Notes: generated from the sequence alone by a model not told the origin. A stretch of 64,000 nt of DNA from Eudorina sp. 2006-703-Eu-15 (GCA_003117195.1 BDSI01000079.1:446093-510092), one strand, 5' to 3'; shown: positions 31,201 through 43,848, counted from the first letter of the stretch. Numbers and translations are program-made.

Positions 31201-32427
31201 GCACTGCAGGAGGGTGATGGGCCGGTAGCTGCTGAGGTCCGGCCGAGGCAGGCGCTTCCCCTTATAGATGAGAGAGATGATCCCTTCACGCCAGCTGCGG
31301 GGCAGGGATGCAGCAGCGGCCGCCCCGGAGGCGACGGAGCCCTGGTGGAAGGCTTCATTGGCGGCTGCAAGGAGCGGCGGCCCCAGCTGCCATGCTGGGC
31401 CGCTAGAGCTGCGGCTGCGGCCTGCTGTGCAGCACGAAGGTCGGCCACTTGCTCGCGGAGATGCTGGCGGTGGAGCTGGTCAGCCACCAGCCGCAGCCGA
31501 CCTTTGACCCACTCCCAAGTTTCCCTGGCATCCACGGGGGAACACGTTGCTGGGCCGCCTGGAGCTCGGACTGGACCGCAGCCTTAAGGCGCGGCAGCAG
31601 GCTGGGATGGTAGAGGAGATAGGTGGGAAACATCCAGCCGCTGCGGCCGAGTGGGGGCAGGCCAGGCAGCGCCAGCTCGAGCAGGACACCATGATGGTCA
31701 CCGGGCGCCCCCGGGGCAAGCTGTATGTGGGCCACGTATGCAGCCAGTGGCCGGCTGATCAGCCAGCGATCCAGGCGGGCGGTGGCCGCCCGGTTGGCGG
31801 CGGCTGGATAAGTGTAGCCACGGTCGGGCCGACCCGTGGGCCAGGGGTCCACCAGGTCTGCAGCGGAGATAAGGTGCTGGAGCTGCTGCCGGCCGGCCGC
31901 CCTGTTACGAGACAGTTCGGCTTCCTCCGATGGGCCCAGAGTGCAGTTGAGGTCGCCCCCAAGTATGATGTGGCGGTCGGTGTCCAAGTATGGCTGCAGC
32001 CCTGTGAAGAAGTCTGGCTTTTCGGCTGCTGCTGGCGGGGCATACACACTGAGGAGCCGCAGCCGAAGGTGCAGGACGTCCCAGTCCCAGCAGACGACAC
32101 GGCCAGCGTCGTCCTGTTTGGAGCCTTGTTGCACGAGGCCAGGTAAGGCCAGCCCGGGGCGAACCAGGATGGCTGCGCCCCGGCTGTGAGCACTGCCCGG
32201 GCTGTACGCCCACCGGCCTTTCCACGGCGCGCCCGGGCCCTCCCCCGCTGCAGTGCTGCCTGCAGATCCTCCTTGCTGCCCAGTTTGGCTTCCTGGACAA
32301 ACGTGACATCCGGGTTGCGGGCTACCTGCTTCAAATAGCAGAGCAGCCGGGGTGTGCGCTCCCCCTTCAAGCCGTTGACGTTGACTGTCAGCAGCCGGAG
32401 GGTGGGCGCACGAGGCTGGCGGCTCAT
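28226..32427 (-). pseudogene. LINE ORF2 (copy F)
   Basis: ORF2 from ATG (32425-32427, minus) to stop (28226-28228). Lesions read against copies B, D and E: a base lost in a G-run near 32243, another near 31541, about 500 bp missing at 31388 (joins the end of the endonuclease-to-RT spacer to the RT start region), and about 200 bp missing near 29500 in the linker. The central reverse transcriptase (31179-29520) is open and keeps LDIEKAYDRV, EQGSTLSP and HADD. The zinc-binding region lies at 28700-28990 with CSHPPC and HIFVAC. Confidence 0.93.
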
Positions 32428-34904
32428 TGTGGCCCGCCGCGGCCCGCCCTGCGTGTCGGGCGGCCACCGCGGCTATCAGAGGTGCCCAGGCGGGCCTGCA
32501 GCTGGTCCATGACAGCTTTGCTGAAGCGGAATGCATGGTCAGGGCTGGCTTCCACGGCTGTGAGGTATTTGGCCAGGAAAGACAGGTGCTGCCGGTACAG
32601 CTGCAGCAGCGCCGCCGCTGTGGACGGGGCCTGGCTGACATGGTGGGTATGGGCGGCCATCCCTCTCTCCAGCGCCGCCAGCAAGATGGTGTCCGCAGGG
32701 GCTGGTCGCTGTTTGCATGCTAGGTCCCGCCGGCTCGCGGCCAGCAGCAGGCGGGAAGCTTGCGGTTCACTTAGCGGCCCAGTGGAGGTGCAGTCGAGCT
32801 GGTGCAGGGCCCGACGGCAGAAGGTGGCGACCACGGGGCGGGGGTCGGCGGCCTCTGGGGATGGCAGGGCAGGGTGGTGCTGGAGGAAGAAGCGGCCCAG
32901 GAGGGTGCGCGCCACGGGGTTGGCAGCTGCTGGGTGCGGGCAGGCCTCAAAATAATCGACCAGGGCATCATGATACCCGGCCAGTAACGCGGGCCCGGGG
33001 GCTGCCAGTCACCAAAGGTGGGGCCGGCCAGGAGGCTGGCTTGAAGTAGGGCTACCTCATGGGTGGTCAGCGGCCCACTCACTGACAGGGGGGTCGCCCC
33101 CTTGGGCTGCACTGTGGCACCTGGTGGCGGGAGACCCTGGCGATCACAAGGCGGAGCTGATGTGGGCCTGGTGGTGGCGGGGTACACTGGGCTGTGGGGA
33201 CCCTCGGGCGCCTGGGGACCAGTGGCAGCTGCCGGCGGGCCGCCCCTGCGTGCAGCCGGCGCTTGGGGGTTGGCAGGGGGGCGGGGGCGGGGCTGGTAGC
33301 AGCTGGGGCTGGGAGGCGGGCGGGGCTGACAGAGCTGCTGGGGGTGGCAGCCAGCTGGGGGCCGGGTGGCGCCCCGGGTGCTGGCTGGGCGTGACAGGAC
33401 CCCAGGCATCAGCCGCCGGCCCCCGGGGCCGACGGCCCCTGGTGGTGGCGGGCGGGCCACAGTGGGGGCAGGCTGCCCGGCGGGGCTGCTGGGGGCCGCC
33501 GCCAGTGGGGTGCCCCACCGGCGAGCACACGGGCACCGGGAGGCTCCCGGGCCAGGGTCTGGGCACCGTCGGGGCGGGCACCGTCGGGGCCCCGGGCCGG
33601 GGTATCACCCATTGAAAGGCCAACCCCGCCCGGGGATACACTGACCGCTGGCGGTCATGTGCGGCCTGCACACTGGTGAGGACTGCCCGCAGGGGGCTGG
33701 CCAAGGCGGCTGGGGCAGCTGGGTTGTCGGGCTCCCCCGGGGTAGGGCCCTGGCGACGCCACCAGCGGGCCTGATCAGCCAGACTGGGGGGCCGAGGGGG
33801 CCCGGGCCTGTCACTGAGGGCCGCGGGAGCGGACGGCGCTGCGGGCTGCGGTGCTGCCGGAGCTGGACCGCCGGCCACCAGTACGTCAGGCATGTCAGTG
33901 TCCGCCAGGGTGGGGCCCGCAGCTGTGGGGCCAGCGGGGTGAGCCCCATCACGGGGGCCGGCCGCGGCAGGGCCCCCTGACACGCTTCTCAGGTCGATGA
34001 TGCTGATGCGCACCGTCTGCTCTCCAATGTGAAACGCCCGGGGCAGGCGGCCCAGGTCGGGGTCTGATGCGGGGGCCTGAATGAAAGCCACCAGGTGGGA
34101 GGCATCAGGGAGGCTGCCGGCAGGCGTGCCGCCCCGAGCCAGGGGGTCCCCAAGGAGCTCGCCGGCCACAAGGTCGGCGCCAGCAGCCGTGGAGTCCACC
34201 AGGCCCGCACAGTGGAGCAGGACCCCTGAGACGCCCTCCAGAGCAAAGGCGCCCGGTAGCCCGGTGATGACAAGCTTGTGGGTGTGCGGGCGCAGGGGCA
34301 CATACAACGGCTGGACCAGCACCTGAAGTTGCAGCCCTCCAGCAACAACAGGGAGGTGGTGCTGGCGCAGCAGAGCTGCCACAGCATTTTCACCACTAAG
34401 CCCAGGGCAGGAGCCCAGCACGACACTGGTGGAGCGGCCTTGGCCATGGACGGCCTGGTTGACGAAGTCGCCGGGTTTGCTGGCAGCCAGCGCCGCGCTG
34501 ACGGCCGCAGCACATGCCTGCTGAAGGCACGAGTCTGGAAGTACACCCTGTGTGGCGGGAAACGAGGCCCCCACCAGGAGGCGGGGCTGAATGAGAAGGT
34601 CCACCGCCTTGAGTTCAGTGGTCAGCGATGCTCCTGGCAGGGCCCGGCCAGGCTGTGCTCGCCACACAGGGAGGACAGCAGCCGGGGCAGTGGCCCAGCC
34701 AGCAGGCGCCCCCAGCAGCGGCAGGCGGTGCCGGCGCACGGAGGCGGGTACTGCGGCAGAGGCCGGTGCAAAGGCCCGTGGAGCCCGGGTCAGGGGCCCA
34801 TCCCTGGGCCAGCGGCAGGGTCGGAAGGCAGGGGTCCCGCACGGCAATTCATTGCTGCTGTTGCTGTCGCTGCTGCTGCTGCTGCTACCGCTGCTGCTGC
34901 GGCG

Positions 34905-34939
<35 letters not shown>

Positions 34940-35258
34940 GGCTGCGGCTGCTGTTGCTGCTGCTGCTGCCGTGGCTGTCGCTGCGGCTGTGCACCCGCCA
35001 CACTGCGCGGCGGTTGCTGGGCCCCCAACTCTGCTGTGAGGGACCCGTGGCAGGCAGCTCAAAGGGGGACTTGCGCTCCACCCGTGAGAGCCCTGGTGCT
35101 GCTAAAGCTGCCGGCTGAGAGCACTGCTGTGGGCTGGGGAGAACCACCAGCCAGGCAAGGGAAAACACAACAACAGCAGGACAAACACCCCGCAAGCACC
35201 CCAAAAACAGACCAAAGCCCCAAAACAGCGACCAAACCCCGACACCTAGCAAAACCAC
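32424..35258 (-). pseudogene. LINE ORF1 (copy F)
   Basis: The most complete ORF1. The frame is open upstream past 35258, so the true start is not fixed; the conserved part begins after the Ser/Gln/Ala repeat near 34846. Order: low-complexity N-terminus, Ala-rich block, RRM-like block (HKLVITGLPG near 34280, SHLVAFIQA near 34080, ISIIDL near 34000), Pro-rich linker (33980-33150), helical C-terminus to the stop at 32424-32426. Single-base changes in G/C runs near 33.4 and 33.0 kb break the frame. Expected role: RNA-binding partner of the LINE RNP; not a known named protein. Confidence 0.82.
34846..35000 (+). repeat. Impure CTG/CAG microsatellite in ORF1
   Basis: About 150 bp of mostly GCT/CTG triplets. 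In the ORF1 sense strand these are CAG-type triplets, read as Ser, Gln or Ala depending on frame. Copy D stops just before it, so conservation cannot be judged. Confidence 0.85.
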
Positions 35259-35752
35259 AAAACAAACCCCACCCTGGGAACCCGCCCCAGGCTGACAGAG
35301 CTAGACCAGGCAAGCGGGTGCCCCTACAGGGCGCAGCACACCAGAGTCGACGAGGGCTCCAGAGCAGCTCCGTCCACGGCAGTTGCCACAAAGGGCAACA
35401 CCGAAGAGCTAAGATTCACCAGCAGTAGGCCGGTCAGGTTGCGCCCAGCAGCTCCAAGTTGGCCGGCGCCATGAGAGCCGCACCGCAGGAAATACTGGAC
35501 GACAGTGAGCAGCCCAGATCTGGACCCAAACGGAAGAGCAGGTAATACTGTTGTAAACTGGATAGGAACGGAGCCTGGAAACTGGCGCTATGATATAGTC
35601 GTTGGAAGTAGTGAAACGCGGCCCAAGTCAAAGCCGCAAAGCTGAGCCGTAACTTGAGTGATATCAAAAGACGAATGCGAGAAGATTAATTGTGAAAGTT
35701 AAAATCGCGAAACAGCGACCAAAGTTGAACAGGTGTTTATGGTGGCGAAGCG

Positions 35753-35792
35753 TTGAAGTATTGAAGTATTGAAGTATTGAAGTATTGAAGTA
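35753..35792 (+). repeat. Five tandem copies of an 8-bp unit at the LINE 5' end
   Basis: TTGAAGTA repeated five times without change, directly at the 5' boundary of copy F (sense strand TACTTCAA). It may be part of the LINE leader or added during 5' joining. Confidence 0.9.
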
Positions 35793-37508
35793 TTGCTTCC
35801 TCCGTTGTTGCTTCCGTTGTTTGCTTTGTGTCTTCTGTGGCTGCTGCAGTTGGGTGTTGCCCTGCTTCTTTGGGTAGTGTTTGCCTCGTTGCTGTGTTCT
35901 GGTTTTGTAGCTGTTTTTTCTTTTCTTTTTTTGTTTTTTGTTGTTTGTTGGTGGGTGGGTCGTCTTTGGCCTTCCGTCTCGCCTGGTGGCCTGGAGTAGG
36001 AGGTGCGGCCTTGTTGTGCCGTTTTGCCGCTTTGGGAGCTTTTCTCTCCCTCTGCCGCCCTGTCCCTGTCCCCGTCCTGTCTGTGAGGTTGGCGTTGCTT
36101 GGTTCCCTTTCCTTCTGGTTGGTGCCTCTGGGGCTCGGTTGCGGTGTGGTGGTCTTCGCTTGCCGTCTGGCCTTCTTCCCGGCTTGCTGCTTGGTCTGCT
36201 TCCGTCCCTTTGTCCTTGTAACGTCCCTCTCAGAAAAAAAAAAAAATAAAAAAAAAATAAAGGCTCCAAACAGGACGACGCTGGCCGTGTCGTCTGCTGG
36301 GACTGGGACGTCCTGCACCTTCGGCTGCGGCTCCTCAGTGTGTATGCCCCGCCAGCAGCAGCCGAAAAGCCAGACTTCTTCACAGGGCTGCAGCCATACT
36401 TGGACACCGACCGCCACATCATACTTGGGGGCGACCTCAACTGCACTCTGGGCCCATCGGAGGAAGGCGAACTGTCTCGTAACAGGGCGGCCGGCCGGCA
36501 GCAGCTCCAGCACCTTATCTCCGCTGCAGACCTGGTGGACCCCTGGCCCACGGGTCGGCCCGACCGTGGCTACACTTATCCAGCCGCCGCCAACCGGGCG
36601 GCCACCGCCTGCCTGGATCGCTGGCTGATCAGCCGGCCACTGGCTGCATACGTGGCCCACATACAGCTTGCCCCGGGGGCGCCCGGTGACCATCATGGTG
36701 TCCTGCTCGAGCTGGCGCTGCCTGGCCTGCCCCCACTCGGCCGCAGCGGCTGGATGTTTCCCACCTATCTCCTCTACCATCCCAGCCTGCTGCCACGCCT
36801 TAAGGCTGCGGTCCAGTCCGAGCTCCAGGCGGCCCAGCAACGTGTTCCCCCCGTGGATGCCAGGGAAACTTGGGAGTGGGTCAAAGGCCGGCTGCGGCTG
36901 GTGGCTGACCAGCTCCACCGCCAGCATCTCCGCGAGCAAGTGGCCGACCTTCGTGCTGCACAGCAGGCTGCAGCCGCAGCTCTAGCGGCCCAGCATGGCA
37001 GTGCCCCTGGCTCTCCTGTTAGCCTGGCCGCCGCTCGTGCCTGCAAGCAGCTGGCTGACAGTGTGGCCCAGGCCTCAACCCGCCGCAATGCCGCCCTTGA
37101 TGCCGCCTACACCCGGCATGGAGACAAAGGCACCGGCTGGTTCCACCAGCTCGGCCGGGAGGCTAAGGTCAGGGAACCCATCACCCACCTGCTCGCCCCA
37201 GGGCGGCCCGAGCCAGTCCCCCTGACCAGCGCGAATGCCGGTGAGACCATCACCACGGCCGCCCACGCCATGTACAGCAGTGACAGCCCACGGGCCTGTT
37301 CCGAGTTGGGGAGGTGGACCCCGCTGCCCAGGACCTGCTACTCAGCCACCTTCGCCGGCGACTGCCAGACGACCTGCGGGACAGCTCTGATGGCGCAGGG
37401 GCCCAGGGGGAACTCCAGTTGGAGGAACTCATGGTGGCCCTGGCTTCATGCCAGAATGGCAAGGCCCCGGGTTCGGATGGTGTCCCGTACGAGGTTTATC
37501 GTGTCCTG

Positions 37509-37835
37509 TTTTTTTTTTTTTTTCTGAGAGGGACGTTACAAGGACAAAGGGACGGAAGCAGACCAAGCAGCAAGCCGGGAAGAAGGCCAGACGGCAAGCG
37601 AAGACCACCACACCGCAACCGAGCCCCAGAGGCACCAACCAGAAGGAAAGGGAACCAAGCAACGCCAACCTCACAGACAGGACGGGGACAGGGACAGGGC
37701 GGCAGAGGGAGAGAAAAGCTCCCAAAGCGGCAAAACGGCACAACAAGGCCGCACCTCCTACTCCAGGCCACCAGGCGAGACGGAAGGCCAAAGACGACCC
37801 ACCCACCAACAAACAACAAAAACAAAAAAAGAAAA
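37509..37835 (-). mobile_element. 5'-truncated LINE insertion in copy E ORF2
   Basis: T15, LINE 3' end and UTR up to the A-rich tract; a few target bases (about 3-4) are missing instead of duplicated. Confidence 0.9.
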
Positions 37836-38935
37836 GAGCAGCTGGGGCCGCCGCTCCTTGCAGCCGCCAATGAAGCCTTCCACCAGGGCTCCGTCGCCTC
37901 CGGGGCGGCCGCTGCTGCATCCCTGCCCCGCAGCTGGCGTGAAGGGATCATCTCTCTCATCTATAAGGGGAAGCGCCTGCCTCGGCCGGACCTCAGCAGC
38001 TACCGGCCCATCACCCTCCTGCAGTGTGACTACAAAATCGTCTGCAAGGTGGTCAGCAATCGCCTCCAGCCGGCCCTGGATTACCTGGTGGACCCGCTCC
38101 AAACAGCCTTTATCGCGGGGCGAGATATCCGGGACAACATCCTGTACCACCTGACCCTGGCTGAGCATGTGCAACAGTCCCAGCAATCCGCGGCCCTCCT
38201 CTTCCTGGACATTGAGAAAGCCTACGACCGGGTCCACCGTCCGTGGCTGTACCGAGTGGTGGAGTCCAAGGGATTTGGACCCAACATGCAGCGATGGATC
38301 CGCCTCCTCACGTCGGATGGGTCTTCCCGTGTTGTGGTCAACGGCCAGCTGTCCGCCCCGTTCCCGGTCCGGAACGGCCTCGAGCAGGGCAGCACCCTGT
38401 CGCCCGTCCTCTGGGTATTGCAGCTTGAGCCACTCACGGCGTACCTGCACCATCTATGCGCCTCAGGCCAGCTACGCACGCCCACCCTCCCCAGTGGACA
38501 GCCTGCACCGCCCGTGTCGCACCATGCCGACGATACTGTCCTCACGGTCCGGGACGTTGACGAGGACGGCCCCGTCGCCAAAGCAGCGGTCCAGCTCTTC
38601 TGCCGGGCCAGTAACGCCAAGGAGAATGCCAGCAAAAGCAAGGGGCTGGTGCTCGGCACCCACCGTGTGGTCTGGGGTGTGAATGAGGCAACGGGCGCCA
38701 AATTCCCTCTCCCTGGGGAGGAGCCGCCCCGCCACCTTGGGGTCCCGCTCACCACTGACACCACCCTGGCGGCCAACCTGTGCTACGCCAGCCGTATCCA
38801 ACGGCTGAACAACATCGGGCAGGTGTGGCGGCGGCATGGCCTCAGCTTCGTTGGCAGGGTCCACGTGGCCAAGCAGGTATTGGGCAATGCCCTTGCCTTC
38901 CACTTCTCCTTTGTCCAGCCCTCCCCACCCCAGCT

Positions 38936-39623
38936 TTTTTTTTTTTTTTTTTTTCTGAGAGGGACGTTACAAGGACAAAGGGACGGAAGCAGACCAAGCA
39001 GCAAGCCGGGAAGAAGGCCAGACGGCAAGCAAAGACCACCACACCACAACCGAGCCCCAGAGGCACCAACCAGAAGGAAAGGGAACCAAGCAACGCCAAC
39101 CTCACAGACAGGACGGGGACAGGGACAGGGCGGCAGAGGGAGAGAAAAGCTCCCAAAGCGGCAAAACGGCACAACAAGGCCGCACCTCCTACTCCAGGCC
39201 ACCAGGCGAGACGGAAGGCCAAAGACGACCCACCCACCAACAAACAACAAAAAACAAAAAAAAGAAAAGAAAAAACAGCTACAAAACCAGAACACAGCAA
39301 CGAGGCAAACACTACCCAAAGAAGCAGGGCAACACCCAACTGCAGCAGCCACAGAAGACACAAAGCAAACAACGGAAGCAACAACCTGCAGCAGCCCCAG
39401 AGAACACCGGAACTCTCAACAGAAGGAGACACACCAGACCGCCCAACAGAAGGAACCCAAACCCCCCACCCCCCAAAAACAGACCCCCCAGGCTCGCACG
39501 AACCCAAAAGCACCGAGGTGCCGCCCAAGGCACAGGAGGCCAGGGCACGAGCACACCAAGGCGCCAAGCACGTCACGGCCGAACCCGGGTGCCGCTCGGT
39601 AGGGTCTCGAGCACGAGCACACC
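38936..39623 (-). mobile_element. 5'-truncated LINE insertion with AGCT duplication
   Basis: T19, then about 670 bp of 3' UTR, ending at GAGCACACC. AGCT is duplicated (38932-38935, 39624-39627) and ORF2 continues in frame on both sides if it is removed. Confidence 0.93.
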
Positions 39624-41999
39624 AGCTGGCAGCGCTGCGGAAGTGCATCGACGGCTTCACAGCCTGGTCGTTGCTGCCTGAAGATGCTACCCTGGTGTGC
39701 AATGGTCGTGCACTGCTGAAGCCGGATCCAGTGGTGGCATACCAAGACCACGAGTGTGGCGGGGTTGGCCACATTGACCTTGACTCCTTCCTTGCAGCGC
39801 TGCATGGCAAGACCCTGGCGCAGTTAGCCCAACCAGGCCGGCAGCCCTGGAAGCTGATCATGCGCTCCCTCTTCGCTAACTGGGCCCCCCGGGGGACCGC
39901 CGGCTAGGGTTGGGTGTATGGGACGGTGGACCCACCGGCAAACCTGCCCCCGTACCTGGCCAGCCTGGTGACATCCTTCCGGGCCTCACAGCCCTGCCGG
40001 CTGCCTTACCCTGAGGGCACTGACGCGCGGGTGCTGCTGCATGAGCCGCTGTACTACAATGCAGCCCTTCGGGACCCAGTGACAGGACAGCCATTCCAGC
40101 CCCCCGGTATGCCTGAGGGCGGACCCATCGACGCACCGTGCACCGTGGCAGCCCTGCGTGCAGCCCCAGCCCTGGCCCAGCGTGACCCCCAACTGCAGGC
40201 TGTGCTGGCCGCCGTGCCTCCAGACTGGCACCAGCTCCTGCCAGGTGGCCTCCTCACCGCAGAACTTCCTGAAGCAGCAAATTGGCAAGTGTCACTGGAC
40301 AGCAACTGGGTCCGCAGCCCGTCCGGAGCTCTACTGGCTGCCCTGCCCAGCGGCCGCCTCGTCACCCCTGAACCAACAGCGGCCGGGACAGCGGCCCCTG
40401 ACGCGTGGCTGGCGGCCTGTGTCCTGCCAGGCAAAAAGCCGCGCCGCTTCTGGTCCCTGGCGGAGCGGTTGGCGTACCAGGCTGCCCCACCGGCTGAGCG
40501 GCCGGCCTTGTGGCCAACCGAGAACCAGCTCCTGGGCCCCTGGAGCGAGGTGCAGTGCCACCCCCTCAGTCATGGCCATGGCACCCTGCCACTGGTACAC
40601 TACACAGTCTGCGAAACCCGCCGCCGTCTCACAGCTGCACGCCTGGCTTTGGGAGACCACGGCCCAGGACCCCTGACGCCCGCTGCGTGGCCTACACTCC
40701 CGGGTAATCGCAGTGCACTCACGGTCCTGGAGGACGAATGGAGACGGCAGCATGCAGCCAATCGGGGCCCCAGCCATAGCAGCTGGTTCAGGATGCACCC
40801 AGTCCAGCCTGCAGCCTGGATGCGGCCACGTTGCAACCCACTCTCCCCGTTCACAGCCAGTGTCACTCAGCTGCCGGCAACTCAGCGGCGTCCTCGCAGC
40901 CGGGGGGACCCAGGGGCAGGCCCCTCGACAGCTGGGCCATCTACCTTCATCCACCATCCCCCCGCAGGGCCGCTGCAAGGGAGCCCGCCGGACCTACCAG
41001 ATCAGCTGGCCCCCGTGGACCCACCCGCCCCGCCGGACCCACCTGACCTGCCGGACCCACCTGACCCGCCTGAACCGCCAGACCCGCCGGGCTTGGGTGC
41101 ACCCGCGGCGGCCCAGAAGCACAAGACCTGGCAGCGGCTGTGGGACAGCCCGGCCAGCAACCGGGCCAAGGCCCTGGTGTGGCGCCTGCAGCATGCACGG
41201 CTCCCGTGCGGCCTGTACCTCGCAACCAAAGGCCGGCCGGACCGCGCCGCCTGCAGCCACCCACCCTGCCAACAGCCACAGCAGCAGCCACAGCAGCAGC
41301 AGCCGCGGCGATGGCGGCCAGAACCGTGCATGGACAGCTTGACCCACATCTTTGTGGCCTGCCCGGCGTACAAGGGTGCTCGTGAGTGGCTGGTGGCTCT
41401 CTGGGGGGCCATCACCGGGGGGCCCGGCCCCCAATGATGAGCGTTGAACTGCTGCTGGGAGACTGGGCCGCCGCCTGGGGCCAGTACCCAACCAGCCCGG
41501 GCCTGCAAACCCTCTGGACCGCCCTTCGGGCCACCTGGCTGTGGGCCGTCTGGTGCCACCACCAAGCTGCTGACACCGAGCCCTGCCCCTCCGAAGCGGT
41601 TTTTTTTTTTTTTTTTTTCTGAGAGGGACGTTACAAGGACAAAGGGACGGAAGCAGACCAAGCAGCAAGCCGGGAAGAAGGCCAGACGTCAAGCAAAAAC
41701 CACCACACCGCAACCGAGCCCCAGAGGCACCAACCAGAAGGAAAGGGAACCAAGCAACGCCAACCTCACAGACAGGACGGGGACAGGGACAGGGCGGCAG
41801 AGGGAGAGGAAAGCTCCCAAAGCGGCAAAACGGCACAACAAGGCCGCACCTCCTACTCCAGGCCACCAGGCGAGACGGAAGGCCAAAGACGACCCACCCA
41901 CCAACAAACAACAAAAAACAAAAAAAGAAAAGAAAAACAGCTACAAAACCAGAACACAGCAACGAGGCAAACACTGCCCCACCGGCTGAACGGCCGGCC

Positions 42000-43382
42000 T
42001 TGTGGCCAACCGAGAACCAGCTCCTGGGCCCCTGGAGCGAGGTGCAGTGCCACCCCCTCAGTCATGGCCACGGCGCCCTGCCACTGGTACACTACACAGT
42101 CTGCGAAACCCGCCGCCGTCTCACAGCTGCACGCCTGGCTTTGGGAGACCATGGCCCAGGACCCCTGACGCCCGCTGCGTGGCCTACACTCCCGGGTAAT
42201 CGCAGTGCACTCACAGTCCTGGAGGAGGAATGGAGACGGCAGCATGCAGCCAACCGGGCCCCCAGCCATAGCAGCTGGTTCAGGATGCACCCAGTCCAGC
42301 CTGCAGCCTGGATGCGGCCACGTTGCAACCCACTCTCCCCGTTCACAGCCAGTGTCACTCAGCTGCCGGCAACTCAGCGGCGTCCTCACAGCCGGGGGGA
42401 CCCAGGGGCAGGCCCCTCGACAGCTGGGCCATCTACCTTCATCAACCACCACCCCGCAGGGCCGCTGCAAGGGAGCCCGCCGGACCTACCAGATCAGCTG
42501 GCCCCCGTGGACCCACCCGCCCCGCCGGACCCACCTGACCTGCCAGACCCACCTGACCCGCCTGAACCGCCAGACCCGCCGGGCTTGGGTGCACCCACGG
42601 CGGCCCAGAAGCACAAGACCTGGCAGCGGCTGTGGGACAGCCCGGCCAGCAACCGGGCCAAGGCCCTGGTGTGGCGGCTGCACCATGCACGGCTCCCGTG
42701 CGGCCTGTACCTAGCAACCAAAGGCCGGCCAGACCGCGCCGCCTGCAGCCACCCACCCTGCCAACAGCCACAGCAGCAGCCACAGCAGCAGCCACAGCAG
42801 CAGCAGCCACGGCGATGGCGGCCAGAACCGTGCCTGGACAGCTTGACCCACATCTTTGTGGCCTGCCCGGCGTACCAGGGTGCTCGTGAGTGGCTGGTGG
42901 CTCTCTGGGGGGCCATCACCGGGGGGCCCGGCCCCCCAATGATGAGCGTTGAACTGCTGCTGGGAGACTGGGCCGCCGCCTGGGGCCAGTCCCCAACCAG
43001 CCCGGGCCTGCAAACCCTCTGGGCCGCCCTTCGGGCCACCTGGCTGTGGGCCGTCTGGTGCCACCACCAAGCCGCTGACACCGAGCCCTGCCCCTCTGAA
43101 GCGGTCGTCACCCAGGTGGTCAGCGAGCTCCAACGGCTCATGTGGGCGCATTTCCGGATGGCAGCGTTGCCCGACGACACCATGGCTGGCTTGCCACTCT
43201 CACACATCACCGCCCAGCTGAAGACAGCTCCGCTGGACGCCTTCGAAGCCTCGTGGGCGCATGAAGGTGTCCTGTGCTCTGTCGAGCGTGCCGAAGGGCA
43301 GGCGCCCAGGCTGCGGGTCCAGCTGTCCCTGGCCCACCCTGTGCCAGCCCCACAGGCTGCCGCCACAGTAATGTCAGATTAG
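42000..43382 (+). pseudogene. LINE ORF2 C-terminal region, uninterrupted (copy H)
   Basis: An open frame of about 460 codons to the family stop (43380-43382, ends VMSD). It covers the linker with PPDPPDLPDPPDPPEPP (42497-42585) and the zinc-binding domain: HKTWQRLW, RAKALVWRL, then C-SHPP-C (near 42743), a Gln/Pro tract (QQPQQQPQQQPQQQQ, longer than in most copies by one or two QQQP units), and HIFVAC (near 42850). This matches the plant and algal zf-RVT domain at LINE C-termini, thought to help bind nucleic acid. There is no promoter or start of its own; it is a truncated copy. Confidence 0.93.
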
Positions 43383-43848
43383 TTTCAGCTCGCAGCTACA
43401 GCTACAGCATCAGCTCAGCCCAGCTCAGGGGGGTTTGTTGTGTGAGCCGTTTCCGGTTTGTGTAGGGCAGTAGTAAAAGGGGGTTTCAGTTCGGCTTTGT
43501 GTGGGGGCCTCGAGGGTGCTGGGGTCTAGGGGGGCCAGTGTTGTAGGGGTGAGGGCCTCCAGGGTTGGGTTGGCGAGGGAGGGGTGTGCCTGCTTGCTGC
43601 GCCCCGCAGGGTACCAGCCCTAGACGTTTCCCTTGCTCGTGGCGTGCTCGTGCTCTGCCGGGCCGGCGTCTGTTGGCGTGGCTGGTGGAGCGGCGCCCTG
43701 TTGTGCGGCCCTGCGGTGTGCTCGTGCTCGAGACCCTACCGAGCGGCACCCGGGTTCGGCCGTGACGTGCTTGGCGCCTTGGTGTGCTCGTGCCCTGGCC
43801 TCCTGTGCCTTGGGCGGCACCTCGTTGCTTTTGGGTTCGTGCGAGCCT

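Larger units (their letters stand above)
27210..35793 (-). mobile_element. End-to-end LINE, 8.6 kb, internally deleted (copy F)
   Basis: The only copy with both ends: T22 at 27211-27232, 3' UTR 27233-28225, ORF2, ORF1, a ~500-bp leader of lower GC (about 35260-35793) and a direct repeat of TTGAAGTA at the 5' edge. TGCTTCC flanks it (27203-27209, 35794-35800), a 7-bp target duplication. Internal losses (about 200 bp near 29500, about 500 bp near 31388) and single-base frameshifts make it non-autonomous now. An intact element would be about 9.3 kb (estimate from the other copies). Confidence 0.88.
27201..36258 (+). mobile_element. 5'-truncated LINE (middle level of the nest)
   Basis: Its own sequence is only 27201-27209 and 35794-36233 (3' UTR from CTTCCGTTGTTTG onward), with a tail at 36234-36258 interrupted by T residues. 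AAGGCT duplication flanks it within copy E. The full-length minus LINE inserted close to its 5' end. Confidence 0.88.
25987..41599 (+). mobile_element. Plus-strand LINE carrying the three-level nest (copy E)
   Basis: LINE sequence at 25987-27200 and 36259-41599 joins into one element (ORF1 C-terminal half and ORF2 up to the last ~90 residues). AAGGCT is duplicated at 27195-27200 and 36259-36264, so everything between is inserted DNA. Further LINE insertions lie at 37509-37835 and 38936-39623. The right end is cut at 41599 by a minus LINE tail; the missing remainder is not found in register elsewhere. Confidence 0.92.
26894..41599 (+). pseudogene. LINE ORF2 with insertions and point lesions (copy E)
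   Basis: ORF2 starts at 26894 and is interrupted at 27200 (9-kb nest), 37509 and 38936. The coding parts hold the full endonuclease (QEAKLG near 27025, GGDLN near 36430, GDHHG near 36690), reverse transcriptase (NGKAPGSDG near 37460, LDIEKAYDRV near 38210, HADD near 38525) and most of the zinc-binding region (41100-41380). Lesions beyond the insertions: a single-base loss near 37289 (CCC for CCCC), a TGG-to-TAG stop at 39905-39907, and a single-base loss near 41430. These mark it as older than copy D. Confidence 0.93.

Noticed and set aside
35753..35792. Telomere repeat
   Set aside because: TTGAAGTA is not a TTTAGGG-type unit, only five copies exist, and they lie at a LINE boundary.
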